In this document: piece after piece, positions 45,222 to 57,743 of the stretch
Numbering within the stretch: position 1 is the first letter of the stretch
Layout: every line of letters starts with the position of its first letter
DNA from: Acridotheres tristis
Taxonomy: Eukaryota > Chordata > Aves > Passeriformes > Sturnidae
NCBI GenBank assembly: GCA_037013685.1
Contig: CM072885.1
Span: 24,676,620 to 24,740,619 of the forward strand
Length of the DNA: 64,000 bases
Reading direction: 5' to 3'
Notes under the pieces: model-generated
What the model was told of the DNA's origin: nothing
Databases searched by the model: none
The model's input: the letters and a program-made list of their open reading frames with translations, nothing else
Translations under genes and position numbers: made by a program

Positions 45222-47580
45222 AACTCCTCCTAGTTTCTATTCTTAAAGTCCACATCACTATGGGTTAGGGGGTCTCTCATCCTTTTAAGGGTCTTATTTC
45301 CCATGAAGGCTCGTTGTCTTCCTCAGTGACTGAGGTGTGACCTGCAGGTAGCACAGGCACACTGTGTGACTGAGCAGATGTGTTACATTACAAGACTTTA
45401 ATAGAGTCCCATGCTTGGAATCATCCCATTTTGGCCCATTTCAAGGTCGAAACTTTCTATTTCTAGATGCTACTTGTCAGACCTATGTACTTTTACTATT
45501 CCCTTCCAACATCCTTCTTCGACTCCCAACATCTGGAAGATGTCCTTTGTTCTGTCTCACACATCTCCTCCCTCACTCTGTAACAATTGTCTTCTATTGA
45601 TCTAAATACAAGTTTGCTAATATAGTTACAATTTAATTAGCACGAATCACACTTATCACATTATGATATTTTTTTAAAAAAATTAAGATTTATATGTATA
45701 ACAATAACTGATCTTTTTGTTAGCAACTTCTATAATTGTTAGACCTCCTATTTACACAGCCAGCACAGTATGTCCATATTTGTTTTATAGAAGTTGTGTT
45801 TGGAAGTAACTTGAGCAACACGAAATATTGCTCACAAACTTGTGGGCTGCCTTACCCTCCCCATGCTCTGCAAACAGCAAAGTGCTTGGGTTTATACTTC
45901 TTGAGTAGCTGCCACCTCTAAAGCAGCCTGAGGTTGAGTGAATGCTCTTCACCTGCTGACACTTTGGACACTGTCACTCTCACAAGCAGTCCCTTGGAAG
46001 AAGCTAGGAGATTTGGATGAGTAACAGGCATTTGTTTGAGCCAGAACTGCAGGATGTGAGTCCTGAACTGGGAATGAGGAGCTCTCATTGACTATCCTCA
46101 AACAGTGAGGGAAAGATCCAGCTCTGATTTCCCTCCTGTGTTGTAAATCTGCGGAGAAAGGCTGCTACTGACATGCCATAGAAGTTGTGATCTCAGAAAC
46201 ATGTAAGTGTACGTGCACAAGCATGAGAAAGTCTGCTGGTATTCAGCATTGGCTCACTGTAAGAGCAGGCAATGAGCAGTCTGGTTGGGTTTGTAATTAT
46301 GCAGTGGCACTGCATTTTACTGCTGAAGTTTTGTGCCCCAGTTCCATTAGTCAGGTTTTCAACACAGCCAGGCTTGGAAGACAAAATGTTCACTCCATAT
46401 TTTACAATACGTTGTTTGAGATCAAAATTACCTGATTTTGATACTTTAATGAAGTGTCCCAGTGCTGCTTTAGGTTAACGTGTCATTGCCTGGGTAACTG
46501 AATAGACCAGGCCAAGCTTAAGTCTCATTACAATAACAGGAAAAAAAAAATCAGGTTTGTTTCATGAGCCTGTTTCTCACCTGAGATGTATTTTCAGTGT
46601 CTATGCTGAATTGAAGAGTAAGATTTCAGCTATGCTTATCTCTATTGATTGTCCAAGTATAACCATTTTAGTGATTTTTTTCACCCTTTCACTTTACATT
46701 CCCTAATTAATTTTTAAGACTCTGAGTTGACACCTTGTTTACAAGGAGCTTTCCATTTCTGACTGAGTCTGTTTTTTAAACAGTCTTACTCTTTCATTTT
46801 CAGTCTTTATAGTATTTCTTTATGTATTAAACTTCCCTATTAGTATGTATATTATAGAATTACTGTTGTCTTTAATGAAAAATAGTATTTTAGAGAATGT
46901 GGCTTTATTTCTTGTCAGATTCAGTAGTTTCCTATGCTTAAGAACAAGAAAAGACCTATTAGGAGAGGAAGATAAAAAAAAGAGAACAGCTCCAATTGCC
47001 ACTATCTGCCATTTATTTGTATTAAAAAACAATGACTGCCAAAAATTACAGAAGTTCATGAAAGTTATTGCTTTAATAAATTTATTAAAGAAGTTTCCTC
47101 AGTAAAATATTTGATTCTCTATTAGCTAAAAATTTTAGTGGAAAACATCTGCCATGATTAAAAATAAACAAACCAACACCAACTACTAATTGCTTCATTA
47201 GAAATGCAGAAAAACACAAATCCATATTCTCAGGTGTCAACAGCTTGTTGAAACTCTGCCTTTAATTTCTTTCATTTTAAAACAAAGTTTTAAAAACCTT
47301 GGTGAACTTTGTTTAATATTGTTTCGAAGGATCAAAGTACCAGCTCAGCAGTGTGCAAGGTGTATGTGAAGAAACCAAATACAATGACAAATCTAATTAG
47401 TGGAGAAAAGGAGAATGAGGAGATATAAGCCTTAGGAGATAATAGTAGTTTTATAAAAATATACTTTTTACTACAGTGATATAGTCCGCTACATGATAAG
47501 TTTGTGACCTAAAAATTTGTTATTTTTCTACAGGAGAATAGAATATGTGTTGGATTGGATCAATTTAAATTTAGAATAAT

Positions 47581-47640
47581 GTTTTTTGGTTGGTTGGTTG
47601 GTTTTGGTTTATTTGTTTGTTTTTGCTTTTCTTTTTTGTG
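47581..47640. repeat. (TTGG)n / T-G-rich tract
   Basis: Begins with four TTGG units and continues as TTTG/TTTA-type units. Confidence 0.85.
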
Positions 47641-49830
47641 ACTAGCCACTAGGAGAATTTCTTAGAACAGACTTCATTTGCTACTTTGAACAGAAATACT
47701 TTTTTGTGTGGCCTCTTCATGTGTTTGGGCAAAGTAGGCAGGTATGAGTTTGAAAGTAATCCTTGTTCCATATTTTCCTGTGGAAAGTCCTGCCTTTCTA
47801 CCAATGTCACCATAAAACATCAGTGTTGTTTAGGATGAAATATGATCACAGTTGTCTGTGACTGCCTGACTGTGGCAGGGCTTTGATTACCAGGCAATTT
47901 CTTCAAATTATCACCTCGTTCAGTTTCTTTTACCACCTGAAGACACGGAGGAGCATGGGCAATTCATGCACAGGACAGACCACAGAGCTGGTGGGAATAA
48001 TGCTGAGGAAACACAATTTTGGCTACAAAAGAAATTCTACTTAAGTAAAATTATCTAGCTTACACAATTTTTTAAACATGATTCCAAACCAATTATGCCT
48101 CTCTGTTCTGAGCCAAAGTGAGTGCTGATGTGTGTCTTATCTTTATTTTATGGAAAATGTACAGGAAAATAAATAAAAAACATCACAATACTTCCCAATA
48201 TCTGCCCCATGGAGAATGTAATTCAAAAATGAAGGAATGGACTTGGAAGACAATTTGAGATAACCACTGTACCCTTGCAGGAAAACACAGACAGATCAGT
48301 TTACTGAGATGTGAACGATGTTAGCAAACAAAGATAGTTATTTTAGATAAAGAGATTAGGGATGGATACATCCCGCTGTTTTAAGCCAAACTCCTATTTG
48401 TCTCTTAAACTCTGTTTAGCTGTCAGTCATTTTTTTCTCCAGCTGTCTTCCTCCCTACCTGTTTTATTTAAATTAGATTACATTTTTGGCTGGGGTTCAC
48501 AAGGAATTTGATTATGTTATTGGCTAGTTTTGGGGTTTTTTCTTGTTTTTTATTTTCTGGGGAGGTTGTCTTTTTTTTTTTTTCTGTTACATTTCTGTTG
48601 TATGATCCCTTTCCATTCTTCCTTTTCGTGCTTCAGGGGTTTGTTTTAACACTCACACACAGGTATTTCTCTGGTTTTTTCCTGCATCTTCTTTCTCTTT
48701 TCCACCTCCCCACCTGATATCTAATTCCCAATATGTTCATCTGTAGAGATTTTTGCAGAGTAAATGAGATGGCACAATCATAGCCTCTGATCTTTTACGG
48801 GCTCTGAGCATCATAGAGGGAATTCTAAAGTCAAGTAAAGTAGCTAGAATTTGGTTCACAAATGTGGGGCTTGATTTTTATTTTACTTTTAATGCATTCT
48901 CTTGAAAGTACAGTACAAACTTAATTTTCATTTTCTGCCTCTCCTTTTTTTCAACCATCAGGGAGGGGTTTGGTATTCCAGCTCCTGTCACACAGGGTGA
49001 TTGAAAGAGACTTATCCCAGGATAATTTATAACTTGCTTGCCAGGAAAGCTGCACCAGCTTGGTGCATTTTACTGTGGCCTTCCATCATGTCCACAGGTA
49101 GATTCTGGCAAGGAGAGTCCAGCCTCAAACTCACTGATATTTCTCACCTCCACAGTGCTTGGAGCAGGCTCACCCCAGTCATGCTGCTGTGGCAGCTACT
49201 GTCAGAGCCCTTGCATTTGTATGTCTTTTAAAATATCTGGATACAAGAAGAGGGTAAAAGCAATGTCTCCTTCATGCTGTCAGCCACCAGTTACAGCAAT
49301 TATTCCAGAGGCATCAGATAAACAGCAGACAAACAGCCTTGGTCTGCCTACTCCCAGCACCCTCACACCTGTACTGTTACCTACCAGCAACATCCACAAA
49401 TGCAATAATATAAGGAACACTAAATCAAGAGAGACTGGCAATTGCAGGCCAGAGAGACTTCAGAGGCCTCCTACATTAAGCACTTAATAATGAGCCCTGA
49501 TGGGCAGGCTGTGCCTGGAGCAGAAATGAGAGCATACATGTGTCTGCTTCATTCATGCCATGTTACCTTAGCAGAGCTTTGGAGCCCAGGGTGTTTCCAG
49601 ACTCCTCAGAGTGCCTGCATATAAAACGAACACCTGATGCTGCCTCTCTGAGCATCTCTGTGTTAGTCTGGTTATGTCAATGACCTAACTGCTCAGAATG
49701 TATCCCAGAAGAGCTGGCAGAGGGTGGTTTTTTTTGTCCCAGTCACAGTCTCCTGAGATGAAAAGAAGGGTCTTTCAGCTGTAAAGATGGAAGAGAAATT
49801 ATTCTCAAAGCCCAGACTTCTCTGGAAATT

Positions 49831-49848
49831 AAAAAAAAAAAAAAAAAA
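49831..49848. repeat. poly(A) run, 18 bases
   Basis: Pure A18 in otherwise ordinary AT-rich DNA. Confidence 0.9.
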
Positions 49849-52665
49849 GACGGTTCTGTCCTTTATAATTTTAACAATTGTAATTTTCTCTTTTTTCAAC
49901 ACTAGATAATTTATAGGCAGATTTATAAGCAAAACCAACAAAAAAAATGCATAAAGAAACCATCTTATTCTTTTTTCTTTCTCCTTATTACTATTATTAC
50001 TATTCTCTTCTTCTTTTCATTCTGCATATCTGTGTGAATTTTCTTGAAGTCTAACTGGAAAAGCCCCTGAAAGGCTTAGGAGAGGTAAAAACTTAAGCAG
50101 AAAGCCCCTGTTTGATCTTTTAACTCAGTAGCAATCTTTAGAAGGAGACTTTTCCTTGTTAATGCTAATGTTTGAATAGAAATCTTTTTGTCATCTATGG
50201 CTGTTTGCAGCTGGCATCCTTTTATTCTGGAGCAGTGGGAGCAAGTCTTACACTTTACCCTGAAACTGTTTGGGAAGTGGTTCAGTCTATTAATTGGAGA
50301 AGGAAAATAGCTCACAAGATAACTGGAGTTCGTCTACGATATGAAAACCCACGTAGAACTACTGGAAGCCTTCTGCTGAGGAGAACAGCTTAGAGTTATG
50401 TTGGGAAATTACCTGACAGCTGGTAAATATCATTTCTGTATGACACATTGTTCTGTTTATATTAAGGCAAGAAGTCTGGAAAATTACTTAAAGCCTGGGA
50501 TAGCAAAAAGCCTCACAAAAGCAAGGATAAACACAATGCCTTCAAAGAGGTTTTTTTTTCCAGGGTATGCCATGAGGATGCTTACTGTCAATTACTACCT
50601 GCTTTCTGACAAGATGCAAAGTATTTCTTGGTACTCCTTAACTAATTCTATGCAGTGCACTTCTTTGAAGAATTAACATGAAATTGCAGAAACAATTAAT
50701 ATCTGCTCTGGTTTTTATGTTGGTGCACACTGACCAGAGTTGAATTCAAATTTTTTTTCCTGATTTTGTCTACTTTACAGGTCTGTTCTATCCAGTTACC
50801 TCTGAAATGCACAGCAGCCTATTCCAAAAATACCATATTTCTTCTGAGCTTCAATAGTAAGAGAGAAAATCTGATTTCATTCCATTAACCTGGGAAAAAT
50901 CAGTTCTTCTAAAACAATGTTTCAACTGGTCAAAAGAGCAATCATCATTTTCTGAATGCAAAAAGTAATAAATCCCTCATCTTTCAGGGCTTTGTTCTGC
51001 TGGTGGTGTTTTTTCTTTTTTGTCCTGCAACAGATCACAGCCCTTTAATGTAATTTTGCTTTCTTCATTTTAATCAGTTTATCCTTTAACTACAAGATTT
51101 CTCTGCCTGCCTGCTTTTCCCATTAGCTTTTAGACAAAATTATTGCAAAGTAGAAAAACCAAAAGAAAAATAGACCAAATCAAAAAGTTGGATTTCCAGT
51201 TAAGTCTCTAAACAGGACCATCTCAAAATAAGAACATCCTGCTGGAGATATTTCTGTTTTGAAAGAGAACTTTCCTTTAAGATAAATGTCTAGATTTTTG
51301 TTTAGTTGACAAGAGAAGAGATCATCATAATCTGTATATAAATTTTTCATGTAATGCATTGTATAGTAAGCAGCATTGAGTTTTATTGGGCAATACTGCT
51401 GCCCCTTAGATTGTTCTTTCTCTTTGGCGAGTGTTCTTTCTATTTGTGACCTGTCATGAGTGATGTGTAGCAGACTTATAGAATTTAGGAGCTTTCAAAT
51501 GCTGGAAAAGCAGAGTGTCTCCCTGAAAATTAACCTAATTTCCTGAGCTTGGCATTGCAGCAGAAACACAAGGCTGGGACACAAGAGAATGAGAAGTGCT
51601 CCCTTACCTTTCACTCTCATCAATTTTTTTCTGGCGTTATGAGTTTCGTACAAACACACAAACCCGCACAAACCTGTTACACAAACAAACAAAAAACCAC
51701 CAAAAATAACACCAGAAATAAAATGCCAAAGCCTTGTTAAAAGCCACTTACTCCTCAGCCAATATGTAGCTTTCTCTTAAAGCTTGTGCTCATTTCTTAA
51801 TAGATCAGAACCCTTCTGAAAATACTGGGTTTTCTGGCTCCGGACTTACACTCCTGTGAAAAATTGTTCTCTACTTGTGAGGATTAATGCCCTACTTGAA
51901 GTCCAGTTATAAAACACCAGTATGAAAAAGGACTACTTTTGACAGGATACTTTTTTTAATACTGTGAAAGATAGAATGCAATTTGTTTAAATATCCTGTG
52001 ACTATCTTGAATTAAAGTTCAGCCTTTTAGTGCAAGAAATGGCTTGTGATGTGCTTGAGATTTTTCCGTAGTTAGATGGCTCATTCTTTAGCATTAAGCA
52101 AATGACTAGCACACTGAGGAGTGAACTGGCAAGGAGTTAAAAATCTGAATGTGAAAGATAATCTCTTTTGAAAATGCCAGGGACATCAAGGTGTTGCTTG
52201 CTCCATTTGATGCTGATTAAAGATCCCATGCTCCTCACAGCAGAAGCTAAACTCATCAAAGAGGCAAGGTTTTGTAGGCAATGCTCAGCAGGTTATTTGT
52301 TTTCAATGTATAATGGTACAGCTAGTAGGAATCTTTTTCAAAGGGTTGTCTGATTTAAATCCCTGATGAGAATGACCACCCGTGGACTGGGGTAATATTG
52401 TCTCTTAGGTGAAAAAATGGTGGTGTCTTAATTTTCAAGCAAATTTCTCTAATGACTGTAGCCTGTGATATTCCTGTGGATAATTTAGGTAATATTTTAG
52501 CATACTGTCCTATGCAACACCCTTCAGGACTCAAATTCTCTTCTCCCTTTTTATGGATACATCTCTTGAGCAAGTGTTTCAAAATGATGATCTCTTTATT
52601 GCGTACCTCAGAGTAGGTGAGATTTTTCATATTTGTGTGCTTTCTCTTGGCTTCTGCCACAGTGT

Positions 52666-53215
52666 TATAGACTCACAGAATATCCTTGAGCTGGAAGGCA
52701 CCCACAAGGGTAATCAAAGTCCAACTCTTGCCCCTGCACAGAACACCCCAAGAATCACTCCATGTGCCTCAGGGCATTGTCCAAAGAACTCTTTTGAACT
52801 CTTAATATGGCCACTTTTCTGGGGAGCCTGTTCCAGTACTAACCACCCTCCGGGTACAGAATCTTTTTCTAATGTCCAACAAAAGCCTCTACTGACACAA
52901 CTTCAGGCCATTCCCTTGGGTCTATCACTGTCTACCTCAGAGCTGAGATAAGCGTCTGCCCCTCCTCTTCCCTTCACAGAAGTTGTAACTGCAGTGAGGT
53001 CTGTCCTCAGTCTCCTCCAGGCTGAGCACACCAAGAGGGACCTCATCTGCTCCTCATACAGCTTCCCATCAATGCCCTTCATCACCTTCATTGCTGTCCT
53101 TTGGATGCTCTCTAACAGCTTTATATATTTCTTATATTGTGGCACCCAAAACTGCACAGGACTCAAGGTGAGGCTGCACAGCTTGGAATAAAGCAGGGCA
53201 ATCACCTCCTGTACT
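52666..53215 (-). mobile_element. CR1 LINE 3' portion, 5'-truncated
   Basis: About 550 bases of CR1 in reverse orientation, starting at 52666 with the 3' tail (ACTCACAGAATATCC). The minus-strand frame 52903-53205 still reads as the C-terminal end of the CR1 ORF2 reverse-transcriptase protein. Familiar pieces in order are FWVPQYKKYIKLLESIQR, KVMKGIDGKLYEEQMRSLLV and RRLRTDLTAV. The rest of ORF2 (endonuclease and reverse-transcriptase core) and ORF1 are absent, the normal result of CR1's incomplete reverse transcription. The segment from 52666 to about 52900 is the 3' untranslated part. It encodes no functional protein. Confidence 0.88.
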
Positions 53216-55211
53216 TATCAGAGAGCTGCTTGGTTTATTAGACAATTAAAGCAATTCTAGTAAACCATTCATCAATTCAGTATTGATTGTAACCCTTGGA
53301 TGGAAGAGGGCATGTGCCAGTATTTGGGGGCAGGCAGTTTTCATGGTCAGTTGCTAAGATATTGGATAATGTCAAAATCATGTCTGAAATGATGGATTGT
53401 GCTGTCCCTTAAAAAGATTTTAGTTAGTCTTTATTTGTCTTCAGAAAAATGCTGGTCCTTAGAAGAATCATTTCATTTTTGACATACTGCAAAAACTATG
53501 TGACTCAGCAGAGTGAAATGCCCTGCAGATACCATATCCACCAGTGACTATTCATTAGTTCAATAGTACACAATACACAGTTCACATCAAATTAATTCTG
53601 TCCATTAGGTAGAAATCTAGAAATCTTGGCTCACGAACAACTGGATTGGGAGAAATCATGTTTTCACAGGGGTCAAAGTAGATCTTCTTTCTCTCCTAGT
53701 TGTCACAAAATTTCATCTTACACTTTTGTGGCAAGGTCGTATTGGACAACATCTTACTCCAAAATAAAATGAAGCAACATATACACACTTCCCCAGAGAG
53801 CCCAGAGAGCCTAATGGATATGAGTTTTTTTTTTTTTTAAATCTTGTGAGAAGCCTGCAACTTTATGGAACAGGTATCTGTCTTGATCAGGTCTTCCACA
53901 GAAATTAGTGGAAATTTTTTGACTGATATTCACTTTGAAAAGATTCTACCCTGATATAAATTGTATACAAATACTAATCAATTTCTTTGACACTTCCCTT
54001 GAACTAGTAACTTTACATAGGTAGGAAAAGCCATGACTTGTCAGGACTTTCATCTTACAACTTCTACGCAGGAACTTTCACTTCTATGATGATTATAAAA
54101 ATTACTATCCAGAGCTTTCATCTTGTCTCTGCTGCATTCCCTCATTTTACTAGCAGCAATTTCAGGAAAGTCTTCTGTAGCATTTTAGGGAAGCCCATGA
54201 GGCTGATTTACTGAGATTTTGGGAATCTCTTTGCTTTCATAGCCTTCAGCTGGAGGTGTTAGACCTCAACACTACCAAAAATCATGCTAGATTCTCCATA
54301 ATCAAATGCTACTGGAAACTGGTTTGCATTTTCATGTTATCTATCATCTTAAGGGAATAATAAAATATATTACCGACTGATTCAACTCCAGTACACTAAA
54401 TACTCTCCACTGTATCATATTCAGCACACTTCTAGGCTGAAATATGCCAGCTGCTTCAGGGAATTTAGCAGAATTACACCTTATCAAGGGGTAGGAAATA
54501 GAGTATGGTATCCCACTGCAACGCCAGATAGAATTTTACATATTGGAATTTAATTAGCCAAGTTATATTAGGGTAGCAGTTCTCTATCTGCTTTAATCTA
54601 AATCATTATCATTTCAGAGAATAGCACAATTGCTGGTAATTTAGTGCTGGTGATACCAATGGTCTCTAGAGGTGGTTTTATCCAGCCCTTGTAATGTTAA
54701 AAGAGAAAGGCCCCAAACCAGAACTGTTTAAAGGAAAAAGTGAGTAATAAAATAATATCTACTTTGAGGAATGCCTTTCACATGCCTTTAAATCAATCAC
54801 TGAAAGATTTTGCAAAAACATACATATTTTACAGTAATAATATTTTAATATGATTTTGTAGTATTATAACAACAAATTTGAACTCCAAACCAAAAACCTC
54901 TAACAGTATTCATGGCTTTTGGAAGTAACTGACTCTCTTAAAACTCCCTTTTGCTTTTTGAGGACAGATGAAATCACAGAGATGAAGTTATCTTTTGAGA
55001 CCTGCAAAAGAGATTTGTCCCTTTCTCCATTGCATAAAATTCTGCTTGATATGGGATCTGGACAGTGATCAGTCAGTCAGCAGGTACTATGCATAACCAG
55101 GCATGTTAAAGAAACCTTGGAGCAGATGCCCAGCCAGGAAATTTGACAGAAGTAGAAACAAAATCTAAATATTTTCTGTGCCCCTGTGTAAAGAAAGAAC
55201 ATTTCAAACTC

Positions 55212-55235
55212 TTTTTTTTTTTTTTTTTTTTTTTT
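55212..55235. repeat. poly(T) run, 24 bases
   Basis: Pure T24, the longest homopolymer in the window. Confidence 0.95.
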
Positions 55236-57002
55236 CTCCTCAGTCTGCTCTGTTGTTCAGGAAGTTCTTAAGAAAGTGTCTCTGGTGGTGCAGTGAAATT
55301 TGCTGTTACAGTGATCATATCATAAGGGAGACTGACAAAATGCAACATCAATTATCCTTCCACAGTACATTGGCATCATTGCTGACAGTCACCACTGCAG
55401 CATAATTGAAACATAGGCTTACAGTCGTACCTGTGCAGGGAAGGAGGCAGGAGAGGTAAGCGAAAATGAAAAGAGCATTGGAAGGTCAGACTAAACATTT
55501 CATTTGTCTTTCACCTTCTGTAGTATCTTTTGGCAGCCACCTATCCCTAGTCTTTAAAGATTTTCTCATGACAATTGCTTTAGAAAAACTGTATTCAGAT
55601 TAATGTCTGATGGAAATGAAATAGGAAACAGCAAATCTACAGTGCCATTACACAGCAAAGTGATAAAAGGGCTGCTGGTAAGTTGTAGAAAACTTGCTGA
55701 AACACAATCTTGTAACTTCTGTGTCTTTTACTCAGTCTGTAGATTTTTTTACTTACTTTTTTCTTTGCAGTTAGATCTTGAAACATTATTTCATTCTGAG
55801 CAGAGCTAGTTTTCCTATGAGTCGTGCACATTTCTGTGGGTTTACTCGGCAGCAGCTCACGTATTCCAGCTGAACTATTTGAAGAATAATGTCTTACTAA
55901 GCAGGAATCCCATGTATTTCCTCACATCAACTCAGGGAGTAATGTACTATTCACCATAAACTAAGTATATGTCATCAATCTAATTTGAATTACTGTGCAT
56001 ATATTTACCTGAAATGACTGGTGGCAAGGGCATGAAAGCAGACTATGATTTCATTTGGGCTTTCTGCTTATACTCTTAATTTGCCCCTGCCATGACATCA
56101 GCAGCATCTCTGCTGCAACTAAAGTTAATGGCACAAACAGCGTTGTAATTTCAAATAAAGATAAAGCAGCAAGAACAGATGCACATCCCTAAAACCCCTC
56201 AGCTCTAGCATATGTATTTTGACTCTAAGCAAAAAATCATGCCAATACATTGCAGAAGAAAATAAACACCAAACACATTCATTGTAGAAACCAAAATTTT
56301 CTTTAACCCAAATGCTTTCACAACAGCTATGTGAAACATCTTTATAGGGATGAACTGCGTGATGCAGCAATAATTTCTTTGCCTTAAGCAGTACTTCCTT
56401 GATACAATGTAGTTTTCAAAATTGAATTGTCATTGGCATCTCTTTATATGCTTTCAGGAATGTATCATATATATCAATGCTAAACCTTACATCTGCTTTC
56501 TCTCTAGAAAAAGAGAAGTTTAGAGAGTAACTTTTACTGTGCTGTTGAACAGAAGCCTAAATGTGTGCAAGGTCCCTTCTTACGCTTTTCCTGGGTTAGC
56601 CAGTCTTTTACAGAGTGAGGTGGCTGTGTGTGCTTCTTCCCTGTGACAGGTGGCAGGGTATGAATGAGTTTTGTCTCTGTGTCTTCTCTAGCCAGGAAAT
56701 GCTGTCATGTATTGTCATTGTATATCAGCAGTGAATAACTATAGCCTCTTCCCCCTGAAGAGAAAAAAAAACACCAAACATTTGGGTGGCAGAAAAGTGA
56801 ATGGCAAACCTACCTTCCAACTTACAAGTATCAGGGTTTTCTATTTTCTGCTTTTCATGTATAGTTCACTTTTCCGTGTACAGCTGCACAACTTATCCTA
56901 AGACTACCTCTCAAGGTCTGCTTCTCCATTCATTTATCCATACCCTGAGAGATGTCTATGGTGTATGACGTCTCTGCAAATTATTCTATCCCTTGGAGTG
57001 AC

Positions 57003-57064
57003 TTTTTTCTTCTTCTTTTTTTTTTTTGTAATTATCATTCAGTCAAAAAAAAAAAGGGGGGGGG
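57003..57064. repeat. T-rich tract followed by A11-G9
   Basis: A T-rich stretch (57003-57027), 17 ordinary bases, then eleven A and nine G. The T and A runs could pair as a small hairpin. Confidence 0.75.
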
Positions 57065-57710
57065 ATGTACAAGCACAGTTTAAACAGATTGCCTTTGCAC
57101 AGGCACTGAAAAATTAAGAAAGCTAGGTTACAAATCAGTAGGGGAGATGAGCTCCAAAACAGATGCCTATTTGTTCAAAATGTCCTGCTATCACTCCTCA
57201 GTGAAGCAAGCTAAAGACTCTTGTCAAGAATACATCACCACATAATTTAATTACCACAGTGGTCAGCTGTTTGTATAAAATAATAATGTGGCATTTAGTC
57301 TTTCTGTGAACCTCAGCATACCTATCTGTAAAATGCATAGCATGTTGTAATATTCATGTAATACCTTGGAGGAGTTTTGTAAGGCTAGGCTAATTAAAGT
57401 CAGCTGAAGCAGTCAGCTGAAGTTTGGTCTTTAAGCAAAATTAATTTATCTAAACCTTCACAGAAAGATTTCTTAATACTTTTCCCTAAAGGTCCTATCG
57501 TCATCATGCTGACCATTTATTATTTATACATCAAACCCAAAGTGCAGGAGATTAATGGGCAGGCCAGTAAGCTTGAAAATAATAGGTTGCAAGTGAGGTC
57601 TCATTAGAGGCACAAAAGTGAAGTACAGAGTCAGTGGAGATAAAGAACAGTTTATGACACTGTGCATGCACATTTGCACTGTGCTTGGAAATGTTAGAAA
57701 AATTTCTAAG

Positions 57711-57743
57711 ATCACCATGATAATCACCATGATCACCATGATC
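57711..57743. repeat. short imperfect tandem repeat of ATCACCATG
   Basis: Three ATCACCATG units, the first followed by three extra bases (ATA), ending in ATC. Confidence 0.85.

Larger units (their letters stand above)
44903..45660 (-). mobile_element. solo LTR, class II ERV-like, minus strand (6-bp TSD)
   Basis: The same six bases, TTATGA, occur at 44896-44901 and 45661-45666. Read on the minus strand, the element between begins TGTGATAAG and ends ACATCA, with one extra base (44902) before the duplication, so it has TG...CA ends and is about 758 bp long. A 6-bp duplication is typical of class II (ERVK/alpha-like) integration. Inside are a minus-strand TATA box at 45189-45197, a heat-shock element just upstream of it, and GC-rich sequence downstream where the R region would start. 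A minus-strand ATTAAA at 44959-44964 could be the polyadenylation signal. It is not the same family as the provirus LTR. No coding sequence is attached. Confidence 0.65.
45667..52665. other. AT-rich intergenic or intronic DNA
   Basis: No gene or named transposon is recognised; frames are short and motif-free (149 codons at most, 49038-49487). Low-complexity pieces are the T/G tract at 47581-47640, the A18 run at 49831-49848, and an A/C tract at about 51679-51722. Confidence 0.5.
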
